DNA from: CAVZLD01 sp964522605
GTDB lineage: Bacteria; Planctomycetota; Planctomycetia; Pirellulales; Pirellulaceae
Length of the DNA: 23,966 nucleotides
Direction: 5' to 3'
Assembly: GCA_964522605.1 (NCBI GenBank)
Contig: CAZFWV010000073.1
Span: 1-23,966 of the forward strand
Shown: in pieces, positions 1 through 6,932 of the stretch
Numbering within the stretch: the stretch's first letter is position 1
Layout: each line of letters opens with the position of its first letter
Notes under the pieces: generated by a model
What the model was told of the DNA's origin: nothing
What the model saw: only the letters and a program-made list of their open reading frames with translations
Database searches by the model: none
Program-made: the position numbers and the translations under genes

Positions 1-126
1 GTTCCTCGCGTCTCGACCCCAGGCACCCAAATGCCGAAGTTGTTCTTGAGTCATCGCTAAGAGCGCGCGGGCCAAACGTTCGGCCGGACCGTCTTGAGGG
101 TTATCCGAGCTTTTCGAAGTTATCAT
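1..126 (-). CDS. 5' end of a truncated gene of unknown function
   Basis: The reverse strand is open from an ATG at 126 to the window edge, giving 42 codons without a stop. The peptide begins MITSKSSDNPQDG and continues with an amphipathic, Arg/Leu/Gln-rich stretch (AERLARALLAMTQEQLRHLG). A TAGGA ribosome-binding site lies 8 nt upstream of the ATG, which supports this start over the in-frame internal ATG at 54. The gene would be transcribed divergently from the symporter gene at 339. The remainder lies outside the window and I do not recognise the family from this fragment. Confidence 0.55.
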   Translation of the reverse strand, partial: MITSKSSDNPQDGPAERLARALLAMTQEQLRHLGAWGRDARN

Positions 127-338
127 TTGCGGTATCCTATCCGTCGCCGTCTTCCGATCGGTCTCGATCCGTTTCGTTCGGTTGCGCGAGTGTACGCAGT
201 GCGGCACGGCCGCAAACCAAGGGGGTGCTTCCGCAAACAGGAGTGGGTCGTTCCCGTTGGTCGCTCGATGTCTTGCCGAGAAAACAACGCTTTCACCGTT
301 CGTAGTAATAGGAATCCTTCGCCGGGGAAGTGACTTCG
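127..338. other. divergent intergenic region
   Basis: This 212 bp lies between the leftward truncated gene and the rightward symporter gene, so it should hold both promoters. I see no convincing -35/-10 pair. Most of its right half (195-300) is copy A of the leader repeat described separately. A GGGGAAG ribosome-binding site at 324-330 sits 8 nt before the ATG at 339. Confidence 0.5.
195..300 (+). repeat. leader repeat, copy A
   Basis: About 106 bp that match, at roughly three quarters of positions by eye, the reverse complement of 15707-15812. The shorter copy at 6108-6162 shares its core. The shared core reads CCGTTGGTCGCTCG, a short spacer, then CCGAGAAAA. The CTCG and CGAG can pair into a small stem. 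The element ends 38 nt before the symporter ATG and points in the same direction as that gene. It may be a promoter/leader element or a dispersed non-coding repeat. Confidence 0.7.
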
Positions 339-1745
339 ATGCATAGCCTATTGTGGGGCGTGTTATCCTACATCGCGCTCCAGTTTCTCATCGGCTTGGC
401 CGTTTCCCGCAAGATTCGCACCGAGACAGATTATCTGCTGGCCGGTCGCAACCTGGGTCTGATCCTGGGATCATTCTCCATTTTTGCGACTTGGTTTGGG
501 GCGGAAACGGTCATCGGAGCGGCTGGGGCAATCTATCGGGAAGGGTTATCGGGAGGGTCGGCCGATCCATTCGGCTACGTCACGTGCATCTTCTTCATGG
601 GGATCGTCTTCGCAGCGCCGCTCTGGCGGCGAGGATACACGACGTTTGCCGATCTGTTTCGTGAGCGGTACTCGAGGACGGTCGAGCGATTCGCCATTCT
701 CTTGTTGATCCCTCCCTCCGTGATCTGGGCTGCAGCGCAGATCCGTGCCTTTGGACAGGTCCTCAGTTCCGCAACGAACTTGGAAATCGAAGCCGCGATC
801 ACAACCGCGACGGCACTCGTGATTGGGTATACGGCTGTTGGAGGCTTGTTGGCCGACGCCTGGACCGACCTGGTTCAGGGGCTGACCCTCGTCGCCGGCC
901 TGTTGATCCTCGGGGTCGCCGTGCTATGGCAGATGCCCGCGCAAGGATGGACGTCCACGTTCGCGGAATCCCGCCTGTCGCTGTGGGGCAGCGCCGAGAC
1001 CGCCTGGTATGAAGTGGCGGAATCGTGGGCGGTTCCGGTGTTTGGTTCCGTGTTTGCCATCGAACTGATCTCGCGCGTGCTCGCCTGTCGTTCGGCGGAA
1101 ACCGCGCGGCGGGCTTGTTTACTCGGCGGTGGAATCTACCTTTCGATCGGGCTGATCCCGGTGACAATCGGTCTTTGGGGACCTCATGTGCTGCCCGATC
1201 TGGCCGAGCCGGAACAGCTGATTCCGACCTTGGCCCAACTTCATCTTGGGAGTTGGTTCTACGTGCTGTTCGCGGGCGCGCTGATCTCGGCCATCCTGTC
1301 GACCGTCGACAGTGCCCTCTTGTCCGCCTCCGCGCTCATCTCCCACAACCTGATCGGATCCTGGTGGCCTCACCTGACCGATCGACAGCAGGTTCGTGTG
1401 GCGCGTCTGGGTGTCGTGACGCTGGGAATCACCGCTTTCGCCCTCGCGCTGCGCAGTAACTCGATTTATGAACTCGTCGAAACGGCATCCGCCTTTGGCA
1501 GCGCGGGGATCGCCGTCGTGACCTGTTTTGCCTTGGGAACAAGGATCGGCGGTCCGGTCGCCGCGGCCGGAACGATGGCCGTCGGAATGATCGCCTGGGG
1601 ACTCGGAGAATCGATCCTCCACTGGCCTGCACCCTACCTGACTTCGATCGTCATCTCGATCGTGGCCTATCTGCTGCTTGCGGGAGTCGAGCCATTTCTG
1701 ACCGGTGAAGGTCGAAGTCCGCTCCGACCAGAACGGGAGGCGTGA
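339..1745 (+). CDS. sodium:solute symporter (SSS family)
   Basis: A 468-residue inner-membrane protein with about 12-13 hydrophobic segments, predicted to use the sodium gradient to import a small solute. The N-terminus has the SSS pattern: a first helix, then TETDYLLAGRNLGL and the helix with ATWFGAET. The late motif LSTVDSALLSAS matches the conserved Na2-site serine region of TM8. The substrate is not evident; it lacks the choline-transporter signatures seen in the symporter at 16627. I chose the ATG at 339, because GGGGAAG lies 8 nt upstream, over an in-frame GTG at 330. The stop overlaps the next gene (TGATG), so the two are translationally coupled. Copy A of the leader repeat precedes the gene. 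Confidence 0.9.
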   Translation: MHSLLWGVLSYIALQFLIGLAVSRKIRTETDYLLAGRNLGLILGSFSIFATWFGAETVIGAAGAIYREGLSGGSADPFGYVTCIFFMGIVFAAPLWRRGYTTFADLFRERYSRTVERFAILLLIPPSVIWAAAQIRAFGQVLSSATNLEIEAAITTATALVIGYTAVGGLLADAWTDLVQGLTLVAGLLILGVAVLWQMPAQGWTSTFAESRLSLWGSAETAWYEVAESWAVPVFGSVFAIELISRVLACRSAETARRACLLGGGIYLSIGLIPVTIGLWGPHVLPDLAEPEQLIPTLAQLHLGSWFYVLFAGALISAILSTVDSALLSASALISHNLIGSWWPHLTDRQQVRVARLGVVTLGITAFALALRSNSIYELVETASAFGSAGIAVVTCFALGTRIGGPVAAAGTMAVGMIAWGLGESILHWPAPYLTSIVISIVAYLLLAGVEPFLTGEGRSPLRPEREA

Positions 1746-2599
1746 TGGCGATTTCGCTGCGCACGATGACACCCGACGACATCGAACTGGGCATGCGACT
1801 GAAGCAACAGGCAGGTTGGAACCAGACCGTGCACGACTGGCAACGCTTCTTGACACTGGAACCGGAAGGCTGCTTCGTTGCAGCATGGGACGGCCGTGAT
1901 GTCGCGACGACAACCACCTGCGTTTTCGGATCGGTCGGTTGGATCGCCATGGTTCTGGTCCACGAATCATACCGTCATCGCGGAATTGCCACGCGACTGG
2001 TTCAGCGAGCCTTGGAGCATCTGACGCGTCGTTCCGTCCGGACAGTCCGCCTGGACGCGACACCCGATGGTCGGCCAGTCTATGCGCGGCTGGGATTTGT
2101 CGCCGATTACGAATTGGCGAGGTTCCATGGCACCGGGAAACCATTACGGCGAGAACCAAGCCGTCCATTCCTGAAAGGATTTCGCGATATTTCGCGACCG
2201 GAGGCGATCGTTGATTTGGATGGCCGTGCGACGGGAGTGCCGCGAACGGGCTTCCTTGGTCGGCTTCTGCGTGAGTTTCCTCAGCAGGCCGTCGCCATCC
2301 AACAAGAGTCGTCGCTGCAGGGATTCACCTTCTTTCGCCCCGGGTCTGAGGCATTTCAGCTCGGACCGACCGTGGCGTTGAATTCGCAAGCTGGCCGTGC
2401 GCTCGGCGACTGGGCGCTCGAACAGATTCAAGAATCCGCCGTCTATGTCGACATTCCACTTGCGAATACGCACGCCGTCGAATGGGCCCAGTCGCGAGGT
2501 CTAATCGAACAACGACGATTCTGGCGCATGTCGCAGGGCCAATCAGTCGACGACGATCCCACGATTCTCTGGACTAGTTCGGGCCCCGAGAAAGGATGA
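1745..2599 (+). CDS. two-domain GNAT acetyltransferase
   Basis: A 284-residue cytoplasmic enzyme predicted to transfer an acetyl group from acetyl-CoA to an amine. The N-terminal half (about residues 4-135) is a GNAT fold, with the acetyl-CoA-binding motif A at V72-V86 containing R77-H-R-G80-I-A. It is followed by the usual YARLGF strand near residue 118. The C-terminal half (about 160-284) resembles the extra domain of YitH-type GNAT proteins, with a pocket-like VALNSQAG and a terminal WAQSRGL...FWRMSQG segment. The ATG at 1745 follows GGGAGG at 1735-1740; a GTG at 1742 is also in frame. It overlaps the upstream symporter by 1 nt, so it may modify or sense the solute imported. The substrate is unknown. 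Confidence 0.85.
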   Translation: MAISLRTMTPDDIELGMRLKQQAGWNQTVHDWQRFLTLEPEGCFVAAWDGRDVATTTTCVFGSVGWIAMVLVHESYRHRGIATRLVQRALEHLTRRSVRTVRLDATPDGRPVYARLGFVADYELARFHGTGKPLRREPSRPFLKGFRDISRPEAIVDLDGRATGVPRTGFLGRLLREFPQQAVAIQQESSLQGFTFFRPGSEAFQLGPTVALNSQAGRALGDWALEQIQESAVYVDIPLANTHAVEWAQSRGLIEQRRFWRMSQGQSVDDDPTILWTSSGPEKG

Positions 2600-2627
2600 A
2601 CGCTTCCGCCGGCTCGACTGACCGAGA

Positions 2628-3452
2628 CTACTCGAAAACGAGCACACCGAACTTCGAGAACTCGTGAAAACTCGGCCCCACACGCGCCCAATCCCAAGCC
2701 GTCATCGTGTTGTCATCGTAATCCACGCGGTAGAAGTTCGCCCGCCAGCGGGTTCCCGAGGTGGGAGGCACGTTTTGCAGCGGTTCGAGCAGTTCGTACG
2801 GGACAAACACTTCGGCGCGCCATCCGGTAATCTGCGCCCCCGATTGCTGGGGGCCGCCGAAGATCGCCACCTTCTTCCGCGTCTTGCGCGTGCCTTCGTA
2901 ATGCCACGGCCGCCACCCCAGAAACTGTCCCTCCAGATTGGGCACCAGGATCGGAAGCTCATAACCAAGCGGCGAAATCTCGTACTCAAAATAAATTGGG
3001 TGCCGCTCATCGGTCCAGAAAAAGCACTCGTAGACATCCTCATTCCACAAGTCCAGGAAGTCCTCCTCCATCGTCGCCGTCAATTGACCGTCGGTCCCAT
3101 CGAACAGCACGTAGACACCGGTCGCAGAGTACAGCATCTTGACGCGTGCGACATAGTCCTTCGAACCGCCAGGACGGCGAACCAGGGGAACCCAGGCAGC
3201 CCGCTCCCAAGCCGCTGCCTCACCCGCGCCCGTCACCTCGAAATCCTCACATCGCAGGACGCGCATCTCGGGCCGCTTCGTTTCGGTTTCTTGCCCCATC
3301 AGTTGCCCTCCCAATCCCACTGCCCAGATCATCCCCAGCCAAGCGATGACGCGTCCCTGCAGCGTGGCCGAATACCGTGCGACATAGAACGCCTGCCGTG
3401 CCACGTCGAAGGCTCGGCCATCTCGCCCTGCCGCCCCCGTTCTGCATTCCAT
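2628..3452 (-). CDS. secreted CBM9-like carbohydrate-binding protein
   Basis: A 274-residue protein with an N-terminal hydrophobic segment (VIAWLGMIWAVGLGG) ending in LMGQE, consistent with export, though the stretch before it is long (about 32 residues). The rest looks like one family 9-like carbohydrate-binding domain. It has an early strand with LFDGTDG, then an acidic DLWNEDVYECFFW segment. A central YFEYEISPLGYELP follows, then an aromatic-rich end containing WRANFYRVDYDD and TAWDWARVGPSFHEF. In CBM9 the aromatics stack on sugar rings. I place the start at 3452 because GGAAGG lies 8 nt upstream; an ATG at 3506 is also in frame but has no clear ribosome site. The gene stands alone and converges on the acetyltransferase gene. 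Confidence 0.8.
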   Translation of the reverse strand: MECRTGAAGRDGRAFDVARQAFYVARYSATLQGRVIAWLGMIWAVGLGGQLMGQETETKRPEMRVLRCEDFEVTGAGEAAAWERAAWVPLVRRPGGSKDYVARVKMLYSATGVYVLFDGTDGQLTATMEEDFLDLWNEDVYECFFWTDERHPIYFEYEISPLGYELPILVPNLEGQFLGWRPWHYEGTRKTRKKVAIFGGPQQSGAQITGWRAEVFVPYELLEPLQNVPPTSGTRWRANFYRVDYDDNTMTAWDWARVGPSFHEFSKFGVLVFE

Positions 3453-3562
3453 CGGTTTTTCCTTCCTCTTGGTCCTCAATGCATAAACCGCGTCACGCGG
3501 ATCCACATTACATCAACGCGTCCTCCATTTCACCCCCCGACCACTCATAGGCCCTCCTCGCA

Positions 3563-3576
3563 CACCAAATTTGGTG
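3563..3576. promoter_or_regulatory. 14 bp perfect palindrome, possible operator
   Basis: CACCAAATTTGGTG is its own reverse complement. It lies 110 bp upstream of the CBM9-like start on the minus strand and about 400 bp upstream of the PEP-CTERM start. Size and symmetry fit a dimeric helix-turn-helix regulator site, but no regulator gene is in the window and a chance palindrome cannot be excluded. Confidence 0.3.
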
Positions 3577-3599
3577 CTCTCGAGTTTTCACACAAGTCG

Positions 3600-3674
3600 T
3601 TTAACGGCAAGCCGAAGGCGACGATTTTTGCTTCCTACCCGCCGACGCCTTCGGCTTACCGTTAACAAAAATCG
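3600..3674. repeat. interlocked inverted repeats (A-B-A'-B')
   Basis: Arm A (3600-3620, ending AAGCCGAAGGCG) pairs with A' (3646-3666, starting CGCCTTCGGCTT) at 19 of 21 positions. A second element B (3622-3630, CGATTTTTG) lies in the loop and is perfectly complementary to B' (3666-3674, CAAAAATCG) just beyond A'. The order A-B-A'-B' is the topology of a pseudoknot. The AAGCCGAAGGCG word is reminiscent of short intergenic repeats in planctomycetes. Confidence 0.75.
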
Positions 3675-3805
3675 GGAACCTCGCGCCAGAAAACCCGCCC
3701 CTGGACGCCAGCCGACGCGAGCTTATCGTTCACGGATTGAAACACGAACGTGTTCAGCTTCCGATGCGCGACCGTCTCCCATCGCTTCGATTCCCAGATC
3801 CGCGC

Positions 3806-3833
3806 TTGACCAGACCTCCCGTCGAAGTAAATA
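3806..3833 (+). promoter_or_regulatory. weak candidate sigma-70-type promoter for the PEP-CTERM gene
   Basis: TTGACC at 3806-3811 matches the -35 consensus at five of six positions and is followed after 16 nt by TAAATA, a poor -10 with only three consensus positions. It would give a leader of about 140 nt before the ATG at 3981. The position upstream of the gene is its main support. Confidence 0.25.
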
Positions 3834-3840
3834 TGGAGAT

Positions 3841-3858
3841 TCTAGGTAATCTAGATAA
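3841..3858 (+). repeat. two tandem 9-mers, TCTAGRTAA
   Basis: TCTAGGTAA and TCTAGATAA lie head to tail and differ at one base. They sit just downstream of the weak promoter candidate, where a repressor or activator could bind. They stand out as AT-rich in GC-rich surroundings. Confidence 0.4.
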
Positions 3859-3980
3859 CTCCCTCACTGGTCGCTCGACCGCCCGTTCGGGAGGCGCGAA
3901 TGGCCAAGGCATGTCCCCGTGGAGCCCTGGGCTCGTTCCTACCCATCGTCAATCAATTCGCCCCAACAGAGAAACACGCC

Positions 3981-4558
3981 ATGGAAAAACCCTCAATCTG
4001 CTCCTCGTTGCCCTTCCGGGCGCTGATTATCGGAACCTTGGTCGTTGTCGGATTGCCGGCCGGAGTGCAGGCCTCGCTTGAGGTCGGGGATCTGGTTAGC
4101 CTCGACGACCTAGTCGGCGGTCCTGGCGGCTTGTTCTTGATGGAAAAACTGAACGCTGATCCGGCGTGGAGTATCAGAACATTCTGCGCGGAGCCGGCGG
4201 AGCTGGTGTTCTTCGATCGGACCTATCTGGTTGGTGGCATCACGTTGATGACCGACACGACGAACAAGCCGCTGACGAGTTTTGCGGCGTGGTTGTACAA
4301 CAGCTTTTTGGATGANNNNNNNNNNNNNNNNNNNNNNNNNNNNNNNNNNNNNNNNNNNNNNNNNNNNNNNNNNNNNNNNNNNNNNNNNNNNNNNNNNNNN
4401 NNNNNNNNNNNNNNNCCGATGGTTTCGCCCAGGATCAATTCGTGCGGATGCAATCGCCGGTACCGGAGCCGATGAGTCTGGTGATTTGGTCCTCGTTTGC
4501 CCTCGTCGGCGCCATCGCCGTACGAGTTCACCGCCGGTCGACGGTCCAGCGCGGTTAG
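3981..4558 (+). CDS. PEP-CTERM sorted surface protein, interrupted by an assembly gap
   Basis: The N-terminal part (3981-4315) encodes a signal peptide (hydrophobic ALIIGTLVVVGLPAG, probable cleavage after VQA) and about 80 residues of mature protein with a TFCAEPAE segment typical of PEP-CTERM proteins. After 100 N, a different nominal frame (4418-4558) ends with VPEP at 4460-4471, a hydrophobic helix (about 16 residues) and a basic tail with HRR. Together these form a PEP-CTERM anchor, the signal cut by exosortase/archaeosortase-type enzymes. The frame change almost certainly reflects a gap of unknown length rather than a mutation. No exosortase gene is in the window. The ATG at 3981 lacks a strong ribosome site. 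Confidence 0.8.
4316..4415. other. assembly gap of 100 N
   Basis: Exactly 100 ambiguous bases, the conventional placeholder for a scaffold gap of unknown size. It lies inside the PEP-CTERM gene, and the reading frames on the two sides differ. Coordinates beyond it may therefore be shifted relative to the real chromosome. Confidence 0.98.
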
Positions 4559-4596
4559 GGTCGGGACGGCGCGGCGCGGAAGCAGGTCGATCCGCG

Positions 4597-6048
4597 TCAG
4601 GCGACCGTTTCCGCATCCGGGTCGCCTGCGCAGGCGACGACCACCTCGGGCAGGGAAGTCTGCGATGAGGGGTCGCCGGAATAGGCGGGCGGCAGATCGA
4701 TTTGCACCCGCGAGATGGGATTTTGCAGCAGTCGAATCACACGTAGGAGTAAGAGCATTGCGACGGTCGCGAGTCCGACGACGAGTCCCCACCAGAGGCC
4801 GACGGGACCGACGTGGGCGACAAACGCCAGGTAGACGGCGGTGGGCATACCGGCGAGCCAGAATCCCAGCACGTTGATCACCATGGGGCCGCGTGTGTCG
4901 GCCGCTCCCCGCAACACGCCGCTGGCAACGACCTGAAGTCCATCGAAGACCTGGAAAATCCCCGCCATCGGGATCAAGAGGATGGCGATCGTAATCACGT
5001 CGATTTGATTCGTGTAGAGTTGAGCCAGCGGTTGAGGAAACCCCAGAAGGACGGCCGAAGCGCAGGCCATGACGGCGGCGGCGCTGGCGAGCGACAAGGC
5101 AGCGTATCTTCGCGCCGCCTGCATCTGTCCGGCACCAATCGCCCGCCCCACCAGCACGCTGGCCGCTCCGGAGATCCCAAGCGGCATCATGAAGGTCAGG
5201 GATGCCAGATTGATGGCAATCTGATGTGCAGCGATTTCGCGGGATCCCAGCCATCCCATCAGCAGGGCGATCACCGCAAAAGCTCCAAACTCGAGCAACA
5301 GCTGAATCCCGACGGGCATGCCCAAACGCAACAACCGCATGAAACCCGCGCGAGCGAAGCACTCTCGATGCCAGGGAAAAAGTAGCGACCGGAGGTGTCG
5401 CCAGGAGCACGCCAGCAGGCTGAGGGCGAGAATCCACCGACTGATTGTGCTGGCCCAGGCGGAGCCGAGAGCACCCCAGGCAGGAAACCCTCCGTGGCCA
5501 AAGACCATCAGCCAGTTCAACCCCACATTCGCCAGATTGGCCAGCAGAATCACCATTACGATCATCCGTAGCGAGCCGACAACCTGCAGCGTCTGACGCA
5601 AAACAAGAAAGACGTAGAAGGGCAGGACTCCTGGAATGGAAATCCACGCATAGCGAGCCGCCAGCGGAATCACCTCCTCGGGTTGCCGCGCGAACCGCAG
5701 CAACGGTTCCGACCCAGCCAAGACCAGGGTTGTGGGCAAGGTCAGCCCCACGGCAAGCAGGATTCCCCGTTGTAGGCCACGGGCCATCGCCGCATGGTCT
5801 CGGGCGCCATGTGCCTGGGCAAGAATGGGATCCAGCCCCATGATCGATCCCAAACCGTAGGCAATGGCGCCGAAGAAGACGAGATTGCCCACGGCCACCG
5901 CCGCCAGCGCCGTCTCGGAAACTCGGCCGACCATCATCGTATCGACGACGCCCATCAGCATCATGCCGACCTGAACAAACGTGATCGGGAGCGCCAAGCG
6001 GACAAGGGCACTCAGGTCTTGCCGGAGGGTCGAACTGATTTCAGACAT
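4597..6048 (-). CDS. MATE family multidrug/toxin efflux transporter
   Basis: A 483-residue inner-membrane protein with about 12 hydrophobic helices in two similar halves, the usual length for NorM/DinF-type MATE exporters. These extrude cationic drugs or metabolites in exchange for sodium or protons. The N-terminal half has the family pattern LALPITFVQVGMMLMGVVDTMMVG followed by ALAAVAVGN, and the second half has the matching RLGMPVGIQLLLEFGAFA with IAAHQIAINLAS. The last 35 or so residues are hydrophilic. The ATG at 6048 has AGGA about 9 nt upstream. Copy C of the leader repeat ends 59 nt before this start in the same orientation. The gene converges on the PEP-CTERM gene. The substrate cannot be told from sequence. 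Confidence 0.92.
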   Translation of the reverse strand: MSEISSTLRQDLSALVRLALPITFVQVGMMLMGVVDTMMVGRVSETALAAVAVGNLVFFGAIAYGLGSIMGLDPILAQAHGARDHAAMARGLQRGILLAVGLTLPTTLVLAGSEPLLRFARQPEEVIPLAARYAWISIPGVLPFYVFLVLRQTLQVVGSLRMIVMVILLANLANVGLNWLMVFGHGGFPAWGALGSAWASTISRWILALSLLACSWRHLRSLLFPWHRECFARAGFMRLLRLGMPVGIQLLLEFGAFAVIALLMGWLGSREIAAHQIAINLASLTFMMPLGISGAASVLVGRAIGAGQMQAARRYAALSLASAAAVMACASAVLLGFPQPLAQLYTNQIDVITIAILLIPMAGIFQVFDGLQVVASGVLRGAADTRGPMVINVLGFWLAGMPTAVYLAFVAHVGPVGLWWGLVVGLATVAMLLLLRVIRLLQNPISRVQIDLPPAYSGDPSSQTSLPEVVVACAGDPDAETVA

Positions 6049-6107
6049 CCATTCACGTCCTGTGGGCGTCGTGGGGCACCTGCACTGTGATCGATGAACA
6101 GGTTATT

Positions 6108-6162
6108 CTCTCGGAAAAAACCGAGCGACCAACGGAAGCGACCCTTACCCGGATGGGGCAGC
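6108..6162 (-). repeat. leader repeat, copy C (short, diverged)
   Basis: Read on the minus strand, this stretch contains the same core as copies A and B: CCGTTGGTCGCTCGG, then TTTTTT and CCGAGAG, preceded by an ATCCGGGTAAGGGTCGC-like segment matching copy B. CTCGG and CCGAG form a perfect 5 bp stem. The conserved CCGAG lies 61 nt upstream of the MATE start codon. Confidence 0.6.
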
Positions 6163-6433
6163 AAACTGACGGGCCACCTGATTCTCGCCGAATTCCAGCG
6201 ACAACTCCAGCGGGAGCGACTCGTTCTGGAACAGACACCATCCTAAGACGAAAGTTCGGGGAAAACGCGGGGCAATTCGCCTCGCGAGTTCAACGCCTGT
6301 AGAATGACACGCGTTCTGCGTCAGGCAACGAATCCGCCGTTCGGCCGTTTTTCCATCCCCGTCGCCCAGCGAGTCGCGGCGGTGGGGAGCATCTTCTGAT
6401 CCGCCGCGCTTCCTGAAACCGGAGACACTTTCC
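6163..6433. other. rest of the intergenic region upstream of the small unknown gene
   Basis: Together with copy C and the MATE leader, this forms a 385 bp divergent gap. I see no plausible coding frame. A TAGAAT at 6300-6305 could be a -10 box for the gene at 6434, but the best -35 candidate (TTCGCC, 18 nt upstream) is poor. A GGAG at 6421-6424 serves as ribosome-binding site. Confidence 0.4.
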
Positions 6434-6895
6434 ATGGATCCATCGAACACCCCCTCCCAGAAGAACGATCAGGAGCTCCAAAAGAGGATCTTGTTGACCA
6501 CCGGAATGGTGACCCTGCCGGGGCCGTTTCCGGAGTTGGGAGAGATCTTCTTGGAAGAAAATGTGTTCACCTTTGGTTCGGTTCCCCAGGACGTTGTCTG
6601 CCTCCGAGAATCACCCGATCCCTACTCGATTGTGGAGCGTCGAGTGCTGCTGCGGGATGTCGTCGCGATTTTCGTTCCCGATCTCTCAATAGAACATATC
6701 GATCTGAACGCCGGCAAGTTTGCACCGGGGGAGGAGGCGGCTGACCTGATCAAGTGCCTTCGTGAGGAGGGCCCTGTTCGCGGCATGATCTTCGTGCGCG
6801 AAGATACGCCGGTTGCGATGTGGACGCTAACCGGAATGACGGCATCCGACAGCCAAGCCTATTGCTGGTGTGGTCCCGGTTGTGACACGAAATAG
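6434..6895 (+). CDS. small protein of unknown function with Cys-rich C-terminus
   Basis: A 153-residue soluble protein with no signal peptide or membrane segment. It begins with a polar tail (MDPSNTPSQKNDQELQ) and continues as a mixed alpha/beta sequence with VTLPGPFPELGEIF and EERR-like charged loops. It ends in YCWCGPGC (C144, C146, C150), which could bind a metal or form disulfides. I do not recognise the family. GGAG lies 9 nt before the ATG. The next gene, a glycosyltransferase that also carries a dense Cys cluster, starts 37 nt downstream on the same strand, so the two are probably co-transcribed and may act together. Confidence 0.7.
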   Translation: MDPSNTPSQKNDQELQKRILLTTGMVTLPGPFPELGEIFLEENVFTFGSVPQDVVCLRESPDPYSIVERRVLLRDVVAIFVPDLSIEHIDLNAGKFAPGEEAADLIKCLREEGPVRGMIFVREDTPVAMWTLTGMTASDSQAYCWCGPGCDTK

Positions 6896-6932
6896 CGCAT
6901 TCGGGCTTTATTGAATCGACGAGGCGAGCCGG

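Larger units (their letters stand above)
3453..3980. other. 528 bp divergent intergenic region rich in repeats
   Basis: This region separates the CBM9-like gene (minus) from the PEP-CTERM gene (plus) and shows no credible coding frame. It contains a perfect 14 bp palindrome (3563-3576), a long paired inverted-repeat structure (3600-3674), a weak promoter-like TTGACC-N16-TAAATA (3806-3833) and two tandem 9-mers (3841-3858). A stretch near 3868-3880 (GGTCGCTCGA) matches only 10 bases of the leader repeat core and is not counted as a copy. Confidence 0.6.

Noticed and set aside
123..344. short open frames on both strands over 94-344
   Set aside because: They cross leader repeat copy A and share their peptide fragment (HPLGLRPCRT) with frames over copy B, so they reflect the repeat.
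2664..3665. 333-codon open frame on the plus strand
   Set aside because: Antisense to the CBM9-like gene and running into the inverted-repeat region; rich in Pro, His and Arg with no domain.
3868..3880. possible fourth leader repeat copy before the PEP-CTERM gene
   Set aside because: Only about 10 consecutive bases (GGTCGCTCGA) match, without the CCGAG partner; chance is a sufficient explanation.
4223..5647. 474-codon minus-strand frame across the N run
   Set aside because: It only stays open because the 100 N carry no stop; it overlaps the MATE gene in another frame and has Arg-rich shadow composition.
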